DNA of 64,000 nt. It comes from Sycon ciliatum (taxonomy: Eukaryota > Porifera > Calcarea > Leucosolenida > Sycettidae). Where the stretch lies: positions 11,835,754-11,899,753 of the forward strand of contig NC_088649.1 in NCBI RefSeq assembly GCF_964019385.1. The letters are read 5' to 3'. This document shows positions 56,973 to 64,000 of this stretch, piece by piece. The position numbers were made by a program, and so were the translations under genes. The notes below the pieces were generated by a model. It worked only from the letters and a program-made list of their open reading frames with translations, did no database searches and was not told where the DNA came from. The number at the start of each line of letters is the position of its first letter. The first letter of the stretch is position 1.

Positions 56973-57140
56973 GCTCTGATGAATCATTTCTGATTCATTT
57001 CCATGGCGAGGCAGGTCGAAACGTATGTATCGCAATTTCGCGTGGAGCAGGTCAACAATAATATCATGGAAGCTTGTGTATTTTTAATGGTGCAGTGATG
57101 CTAGGTGAACTACGACCACGTAAAACAAGTTTTTGCACCC
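56973..57140 (+). repeat. 168-bp module, copy 2
   Basis: Same boundaries as copy 1. Encodes the same short frame with single changes (ACVFLMVQ in place of ACAFLMVQ). Confidence 0.9.
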
Positions 57141-57431
57141 TAAATGCACAGCGCTACTCTGATCACCGCTAAATGTACCGCGCTACTCTGATCACCACTA
57201 AATGCACTGCGCTACTCTGATCACCGCTAAATGCACCGCTCTACTCTGATCACCGCTAAATGCACAGCGCTACTCTGATCACCGCTAAATGTACTGCGCT
57301 ACTCTGATCACCGCTAAATGCACTGCGCTACTCTGATCACCGCTAAATGCACAGCGCTACTCTGATTACCGCTAAATGCACAGCGCTACTCTGATCACCG
57401 CTTAATGTACCGCGCTACTCTGATCATCGCT

Positions 57432-57599
57432 GCTCTGATGAATCATTTCTGATTCATTTCCATGGCGAGGCAGGTCGAAACGTATGTATCGCAATTTCGC
57501 GTGGAGCAGGTCAACAATAATATCATGGAGGCTTGTGCATTTTTAATGGTGCAGTGATGCTCGGTGAACTACGACCACGTAAAACAAGTTTTTGCACCC
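57432..57599 (+). repeat. 168-bp module, copy 3
   Basis: Same boundaries; short frame MARQVETYVSQFRVEQVNNN, then IMEACAFLMVQ and stop. Confidence 0.9.
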
Positions 57600-57649
57600 T
57601 AAATGCACAGCGCTACTCTGATCACCGCTAAATGTACCTCGCTACCTGT

Positions 57650-58018
57650 ATACTTTCTCTCGCCGTGTAAACTTGAAGCTGTTTGTGTTTGTTTTTAGGT
57701 GTCTATCTCGTTGCACCAGTCCTCTTTTAAGCACGATATTTACCCCCCGCTCTGCATCATGCCGCACAAATGCTGCTACCCGCGGTCAAGCTTCAGCTGC
57801 TCTGAACCTACCCAGAGCTACGTCTCATTACGGCCTGAATGCTATTTCATTTTTGGCAGCAGACAGATGTAACATGCTTCCACCTGGATGTCGTCAAGCT
57901 AAGCCCCTTTCTGCATTTGTCACAAGCACCAAGTCATTCCTAGGGTTCCCAGTAAAAAGGCAACGCCTGTTGGGAGTTCCCTTGTAAAATAATAAATTCT
58001 ACTACTACTACTACTACT
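57650..58018 (+). mobile_element. LINE 3'-end fragment with (CTA)n tail
   Basis: Inserted in the 29-bp array. It carries a frame (57673-57987) whose LNAISFLAADRCNMLPPGCR and TSTKSFLGFPV segments look like the extreme C-terminus of a CR1/Jockey-like LINE ORF2. It is followed by AATAATAAATT and a CTA-triplet tail that merges with the CTACTCTGATCA satellite. Heavily 5'-truncated. Confidence 0.6.
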
Positions 58019-58497
58019 ACTCTGATCACCACTAAATGCACCGCGCTACTCTGATCACCGCTAAATGCACCGCTCTACTCTGATCACCGCTAAATGCACC
58101 TCGCTACTCTGATCACCGCTAAATGCACCGCGCTACTCTGATCACCGCTAAATGCACAGCACTACTCTGATCACCGCTAAATGCACAGCACTACTCTGAT
58201 CACCGCTAAATGCACTGCGCTACTCTGATCACCGCTAAATGCACCGCTCTACTCTGATCACCGCTAAATGCACTGCGCTACTCTGATCACCGCTAAATGC
58301 ACCGCTCTACTCTGATCATCGCTAAATGCACAGCGCTACTCTGATCACCGCTAAATGCACTGCGCTACTCTGATCACCGCTAAATGCACTGCGCTACTCT
58401 GATCACCGCTAAATGCACAGCGCTACTCTGATTACCGCTAAATGCACAGCGCTACTCTGATCACCGCTAAATGTACCGCGCTACTCTGATTACCGCT

Positions 58498-58665
58498 GCT
58501 CTGATGAATCATTTCTGATTCATTTCCATGGCGAGGCAGGTCGAAACGTATGTATCGCAATTTCGCGTGGAGCAGGTCAACAATAATATCATGGAAGCTT
58601 GTGGATTTTTAATGGTGCAGTGATGCTCGGTGACCTACGACCACGTAAAACAAGTTTTTGCACCC
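58498..58665 (+). repeat. 168-bp module, copy 4
   Basis: Same boundaries; ACGFLMVQ variant of the short frame, and a GTGACCTACG change after its stop. Confidence 0.9.
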
Positions 58666-59055
58666 TAAATGCACAGCGCTACTCTGATCACCGCTAAATG
58701 TACCTCGCTACTCTGATCACCACTAAATGCACCGCGCTACTCTGATCACCGCTAAATGCACCGCTCTACTCTGATCACCGCTAAATGCACCTCGCTACTC
58801 TGATCACCGCTAAATGCACCGCGCTACTCTGATCACCGCTAAATGCACAGCACTACTCTGATCACCGCTAAATGCACCGTGCTACTCTGATCACCGCTAA
58901 ATGCACCGCTCTACTCTGATCACCGCTAAATGCACCTCGCTACTCTGATCACCGCTAAATGCACTGCGCTACTCTGATCACCGCTAAATGCACTGCGCTA
59001 CTCTGATCGAGCTGCGTCTGGCAATACCAAACAGACATGGCACACGATCAAAGAA

Positions 59056-60990
59056 TTGAGTGGTAAACATCGACAATCTCAGCCACCTCAATGTTCTGTT
59101 GATGCCATCCGAAACACCTTTGCAGAGATAGTAGAGGACGCCAGCCGCCCAGTGCATCTCTCATTTCCCTACGGGCCCGCCTCAAGCACTGATCTGACAG
59201 CCTTTGCGCCAGTGTCTATTGCCAGAGTGAGGAAGCTCCTCGAACGTTTAAATCCGGCCAAGTCCAGCGGTGATGATGACATTTCTGCAGCCCTTCTCCA
59301 CGCACATGCAGACGTACTGGCGCCATCCCTGACTTTGATCTTTAACAAGTCCCTGAGAGAGGGCATATTTCCTGCCCAGATGAAAAGTGCTAGGATATCA
59401 CCACTCTTCAAAGGCGGAGATCCGAGCATGCCAAAGAATCATCGACCAGTGTCCTTGTTATCGATTGCATCCAAAGTGTTGGAAAGGATAGTCCACGAGC
59501 AACTCACACGATATCTAGTCCAGAGCAATTTATTCCCGCCAACTCAATTCGGCTACAGATCCCACCACTCTACATCCGACGCACTAGTGGTAGCTGTGTA
59601 AGGTATCTGTGAGGCCCGCATGAACAAACTCAACACAGGTGTAGCCTTTGTTGATATGTCAAAGGCATTCGGTAAAGTGAAACATCAAACTCTTGTGCAA
59701 GATCTGTTCGAACTTGGCATCTGCGACACGGCACTCTGTTGGCTGGTGGATTACCTCTCTGATAGAGAACAGTACGTTCAGGTTGGCCAGACTAGAAGTC
59801 TCCCGTACACCAGTTACTCAGGTGTCCCCCAGGGTTCGGTACTGGGCCCACTGCTACTTATTGTCTATGCCCGCGGCATAGCAGAAGAACTATCGCCGTT
59901 TAATGTGGGAGCAATCCAGTTTGCTGATGACATCTCTATACGATGTAGCAGGGAGTCTGCGGAAGCTGTTTCTGCACACCTTTCAGCTGCTGTTCAGCAC
60001 CTGGCCACCTGGCTGAAGGGCCGTGGTTTAATTCTTAATGAAAGAAAGACACAGATATTGCCTATTCCCCCATCCCCATCTCAAGCACTTGAGCTGCATG
60101 TCATTTGTAATGGGCAGACGCTGCCTGTTGTGAAAACGGCCAAGTATCTTGGCCTACATTTCGACTCAGACATGAGCTGGAACACCATGACAAGCCATGT
60201 TGCACGCCGCGTTGCCGCTAAGATTGGGCTACTAAATCGAAGTGCAGCATGTCTGCCTTTTTCTTGCCGTGTTCAGTTTTTCAGGTCCTTTATACTATCA
60301 GAATTTGACTATGCATCTGCTGCCTATGCCCCTTTCTTATCGTCTTATCAGGATAAGCGCCTAAATAGTTTGTTCAAACGTGCGGCTCGCTCGGTGTGCA
60401 GGGCAGCCCCTCGCACTCACACGGCTCCCTTACTTGAACGCATGAATGCCCATACCCTCAGCATATACACCCACATGCACATTCTTGTATTCATTTGGCG
60501 CTGCCTGAACAAATCTTCAAGTACTCTGTTTGCAAGCTTTTTCACCCGTAGTCCCTCTCTCCGAACACGAAGAGGGAGCAGCAAGTTACTCATCATTCCT
60601 GTCTCCCCCACTGCATCCTCAGCTAAGCGCATTAGCCATGCTGGAGCTATCCTGTGGAACCAGCTCCCAGACACAGCACGCCTCGAAAGAAAGCGCTCCA
60701 CTTTCAAATCGCTAAGGGGTCGTCGCAAAAGTTTTCTGTCGTCCCTGAAACGAACATCGTTCATTTCGTACTTGGACCCCCTCCCCTCCCTCTGAAACGA
60801 ACACAGCTTGCTATGCTGGACGACGAAAATCGCATGCATGTACATGTCATATGCACAGTGTCGGTCGACTTGCGATTTTGGCTCGCACCCCCTCCCCCCC
60901 AAACGAATCATGTTCGTTTCAGGGACGACAAAAAACTTTTGCGACGACCCCTAAGCCTGGCCTTTCTGTTAGGCAGTACCGTCAACTAGG
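59056..60990 (+). pseudogene. LINE ORF2 reverse transcriptase, one stop and one MITE insertion
   Basis: Would copy LINE RNA into DNA at the target site. Landmarks in order: KNHRPVSLLSIASKVLERIV, FGYRSHHSTSDALV, FVDMSKAF (first catalytic Asp), SGVPQGSVLGPLL, FADDISI (catalytic Asp pair) and LGLHFDSDMSW. These fit the CR1/Jockey group of non-LTR elements. A TAA at 59599-59601 interrupts the frame between SDALVVAV and GICEARMNK, and SKAFGKVKH replaces the usual SKAFDKVDH. Near the end a 236-bp MITE separates FKSL from the tail SLAFLLGSTVN (stop at 60988-60990). The catalytic residues are intact but the copy is 5'-truncated and dead. Confidence 0.88.
60716..60951. mobile_element. 236-bp PIF/Harbinger-like MITE nested in the LINE
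   Basis: GGGGTCGTCGCAAAAGTTTT on the left and AAAACTTTTGCGACGACCCC on the right are inverted repeats continuing into GTCGTCCCTGAAACGAAC. TAA flanks both sides (60713-60715 and 60952-60954). Without it the LINE frame reads straight on, so it arrived after the LINE. Confidence 0.88.
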
Positions 60991-61013
60991 ATGAACTCAT
61001 CTGCTTCACTACC

Positions 61014-61183
<170 letters not shown>

Positions 61184-61408
61184 ACTCACTCCTTTCTTCC
61201 CGGTTGCCGTGCTTGTGACTTTTTTTCCCCTGCTGCCGTGCTCATATTGGTTATCTAACTACAGCTGTATCCTCTTCTTGGTTCTGTTTGTCCGCTTATT
61301 ATTATCTATTTTTCTTTTCTCTTATTATCAGTGGGACCGTTGTCATTAGGTTTAGGCCTGTTTTGGAACTCCACTTTAAATAAAGCCAAACAACAACAAC
61401 ACAACAAC

Positions 61409-61999
61409 TGATCACCGCTAAATGCACCGCGCTACTCTGATCACCGCTAAATGCACAGCACTACTCTGATCACCGCTAAATGCACTGCGCTACTCTGATT
61501 ACCGCTAAATGCACTGCGCTACTCTGATCACCGCTAAATGCACAGTGCTACTCTGATCACCGCTAAATGCACCGCACTACTCTGATCACCGCTAAATGCA
61601 CCGCACTACTTTGATCACCGCTAAATGCACAGCGCTACTCTGATCACCGCTAAATGCACTGCGCTACTCTGATCACCGCTAAATGCACCGCGCTACTCTG
61701 ATCACCGCTAAATGCACAGCGCTACTCTGATCACCGCTAAATGCACCGCACTACTCTGATCACCGCTAAATGCACAGCGCTACTCTGATCACCGCTAAAT
61801 GCACTGCGCTACTCTGATCACCGCTAAATGCACCGCGCTACTCTGATCACCGCTAAATGCACCGCGCTACTCTGATCACCGCTAAATGCACAGCGCTACT
61901 CTGATCACCGCTAAATGCACAGCGCTACTCTGATTACCGCTAAATGCACAGCGCTACTCTGATCACCGCTAAATGTACCGCGCTACTCTGATCACCGCT
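61409..61999. repeat. 29-bp satellite, third block
   Basis: About 20 copies continuing the second array after the LINE; ends at the fifth 168-bp module. Confidence 0.95.
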
Positions 62000-62166
62000 G
62001 CTCTGATGAATCATTTCTGATTCATTTCCATGGCGAGGCAGGTCGAAACGTATGTATCGCAATTTCGCGTGGAGCAGGCCAACAATAATATCATGGAAGC
62101 TTGTGCATTTTAATAGTGCAGTGATGCTCGGTGAACTACGACCACGTAAAACAAGTTTTTGCACCC
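62000..62166 (+). repeat. 168-bp module, copy 5 (array terminus)
   Basis: Same left boundary; the short frame is shortened (ACAF-stop after one T loss) and VEQANNN replaces VEQVNNN. Unlike copies 1-4 it is followed by unique sequence after GCACCC, so it marks the right end of the satellite complex. Confidence 0.88.
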
Positions 62167-62348
62167 TGCACTAGTTCACATGCCAGTGTTTGCAGGTCTA
62201 GGGCTGCACAGCGCCCAGTGTGCCATTCACTCACTTCATCTGCATTTATTGAGCAGTGCTGTACATGTACGAATGACAGCTCAGACCTGAGGCCTATGTC
62301 GCCAGTATGGAACACGGGCTTAGTTGTGGAGCAGTACCTTGCCATAGT

Positions 62349-62415
62349 GTTCCCGATGACGTCATTGCCTCCACTTACATAGTGTACCCGATGACGTCAT
62401 TGCCTCCGCTTACAA
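62349..62415. repeat. 35-bp tandem duplication, each copy with a CRE (TGACGTCA)
   Basis: Two copies of CCCGATGACGTCATTGCCTC followed by C(A/G)CTTACA. TGACGTCA lies at 62357-62364 and 62392-62399. No gene start was found nearby, so regulation is only a possibility. Confidence 0.7.
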
Positions 62416-62432
62416 GTAAAACTTCACAAGTA

Positions 62433-63066
62433 GCATAAAATCCCGCTGCCAGAGCGCCCCATCTCTTCCATGCGCCCCTCCCCGACTTCTTGTCAGGGAA
62501 GTGATGATTGATTGCATAATCGTAAGACTCGGTGAAGTGTCATGCCGTACCGCACTGCATACGCGTGCTCGACCCGGTTGGAAATGCACGCAACAGTTCC
62601 CACCCTCTTGACCAGGAATCGCACAAACCCTGGGTTTCGACGGGTTTGTACGACTTTCCGCTCTTAACCTTTGGTCGGTGTACGAGACGCACGCACAGTT
62701 CTCGTAGGGTGAGTACTAGTTCACAACGTACTGAGTGCAGCAAGAAAAATTCGCCCACCTGCCCCCCCCCCCCCCACACACACACACGCGCACCTGAACC
62801 TACTGCGTGGACATGAAATCCGGTCGCCGCACGTCTAGTGGCCCTAGGGCGCTGGCTATGCAGCCGTGGATAAGCGGTACACACATGCAGTTATGCGCTG
62901 CAGCGCGCTGGTCGCATCGGATCAACTTGTGCACTGCACGCAGCGTTCTGTACGCGCTGAGGGTGCCGGCCCCGCGTCAATCAACTGAATTTCCATGTCC
63001 ACGAGTCGACAGTACTAGAAGGGTCGCAGAGGTTGGGCCTTGGGGTGCTCTGGCGGGATTTTATGG
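62433..63066. mobile_element. MITE copy 3, enlarged (634 bp)
   Basis: Ends GCATAAAATCCCGCTGCCAG and CTCTGGCGGGATTTTATGG with TA on both sides (62431-62432 and 63067-63068). The left 330 bp align with copies 1 and 2. About 240 bp of extra sequence, including a C-run and CA repeat near 62764-62790, separate it from the right end. More diverged than copies 1 and 2. Confidence 0.72.
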
Positions 63067-64000
63067 TAATCGTGAACGTCAGTCAATGCACAGAATCTTA
63101 CACTCAAATATTGCATAGCAACCCGGAAACAAAGCTTTGCATTGGCAGTTGCTGACCGGCTGCATGACTAAACATTCAATTCACATGACGTTCGGCGTGA
63201 CACTGCACACTTACTTCTTTCCGGCATTCCGCTAAGCAGTCAAATAGTTCGTCCTGCTGCACCTCTAACTCTCAGCCCATGTATTCGTAGCGTTCGTCTG
63301 GATGTTGCTGAACGAAATTAGCGCTGAGAATGTGCCACCAACACGAATGGACCGCCGGCGTGCACCACCGAGCTTCCAGCGTTATGTGAAAACAATATAT
63401 TTCCAATTGGCCCTCTTGTTAGCTCTTCCTGCGACTTTGACTCGATGTTACCACCGCTCGCCAGACAGTTCTAGAATGATACTATGTCTCTGTTGCTCTG
63501 CAAATGAGGACATTGCAGGTTTACTCCGCGCGCGATAGCGGATCTAGGAAGCGACCATCGAGCTCGCAACATCGACCTGCAGCTAGTGGTACGCCGATCT
63601 TATCACACTGTAACAATAATAATAATTATTATTATTGAGTACAATGTAAAGTAGTAAATCCTAATACTGGTATTGTTTCTATTTTTATGTTTGTTTGTAA
63701 AAAAACATACATACGCGCGAAAGTGGCTGCCATTTTCCGTAACGTGGCAACAAGAGAGTCAGGGTTTTCACCCGCGGCTCCCTGCCGGCAACAACAGCAA
63801 TCTCTCCACGGACAACACGAACCACATGAATTCGCTGTGCTCTTCAGGTTTTGAGAGAAATTCACAGATTGCACGAACCACACACTGGAATTTTGCACCA
63901 CCGGAGCGCACTCCGGAGATAGCGCAAATTCTCAGATTGCGCGGAACATCTTCACCGAATAATATCTTTTTTAAATGTCAAGTATTAGTTGAGTTCGCAT
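63067..64000. other. End of window, no confident gene
   Basis: Two exon-like minus-strand stretches were seen but not accepted (see rejected items). An AATAATAATTATTATTATT palindromic AT stretch lies near 63614-63636. Confidence 0.35.

Larger units (their letters stand above)
53840..59008. repeat. 29-bp satellite, second block (interrupted)
   Basis: Same unit as the main block, with more GCACAGCGCTACTCTGATTA-type variants and less obvious higher-order order. Interrupted by two LINE 3' fragments (54230-54361 and 57650-58018) and four copies of a 168-bp module. Confidence 0.95.

Noticed and set aside
63272-63274. Selenocysteine TGA in the 63.2-kb open stretch
   Set aside because: No SECIS-like structure or known selenoprotein motif was seen; a chance stop in non-coding DNA is simpler.
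63190-63535. Possible 5' exons of the minus-strand spliced gene: a segment with QQDELFDCLAECRKE ending at GTAAGT (about 63211) and another with RHSIILELSGE after an acceptor
   Set aside because: The first ends in the phase needed by the exon at 35520, but it has an in-frame TGA (63272-63274) and no convincing acceptor. The second does not match it in phase. A link would need a 27-kb intron over the satellites, with no direct evidence.
63690-63750. Short first exon ATGGCAGCCACTTTCGCGC followed by GTATGT on the minus strand
   Set aside because: Only six codons; start and donor matches of this length are expected by chance.

Overview
This looks like nuclear DNA from a repeat-rich animal genome, probably a marine invertebrate such as a sponge. 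That is an inference: the window has spliced genes with GT-AG introns, an animal-type mitochondrial seryl-tRNA synthetase, 5'-truncated CR1/Jockey-like LINEs, a hAT transposon and many short inverted-repeat elements (MITEs). The species cannot be read from the sequence. Gene density is very low; more than a third of the window is tandem repeat.

Layout. 1-4.7 kb: a 34-bp minisatellite, a GT/CCA-rich minisatellite and a PIF/Harbinger-like MITE with an inverted partial copy. 4.8-11.3 kb: about 536 copies of a 12-bp unit, open in all six frames (not a gene). 13-16.6 kb: a nest of inverted-repeat elements, including an 868-bp foldback. 19.3-20.8 kb (+): an apparently intronless mitochondrial seryl-tRNA synthetase gene, preceded by a long CRE-containing palindrome. 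22.8-23.1 kb (-): two possible terminal exons of an unknown gene. 23.26-26.21 kb: a structurally complete hAT transposon with an exact 8-bp target duplication and a transposase gene carrying one apparent frameshift. 27.9-35.5 kb (-): the 3' part of a spliced gene of unknown family; its four exons agree in phase, and its introns hold MITEs, a LINE scrap and microsatellites.

35.7-62.2 kb is a satellite complex. A ~130-bp repeat abuts a ~366-bp satellite (37.2-39.6 and 47.7-51.1 kb). That satellite is split by an 8.09-kb block made of a MITE-bearing 590-bp 'head' plus ~258 copies of a 29-bp satellite. A second head at 53.2 kb starts another 29-bp array (to 62.0 kb). This second array carries five copies of a 168-bp module and three LINE 3' ends, the longest (59.0-61.4 kb) holding most of a reverse transcriptase. 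A third copy of the MITE follows at 62.4 kb.

The synthetase and the spliced gene are the only well-supported host genes. The rest is best read as an accumulation zone for tandem repeats and non-autonomous transposons. I saw no retrovirus, LTR element, Polinton, CRISPR array or confident functional tRNA/rRNA gene.
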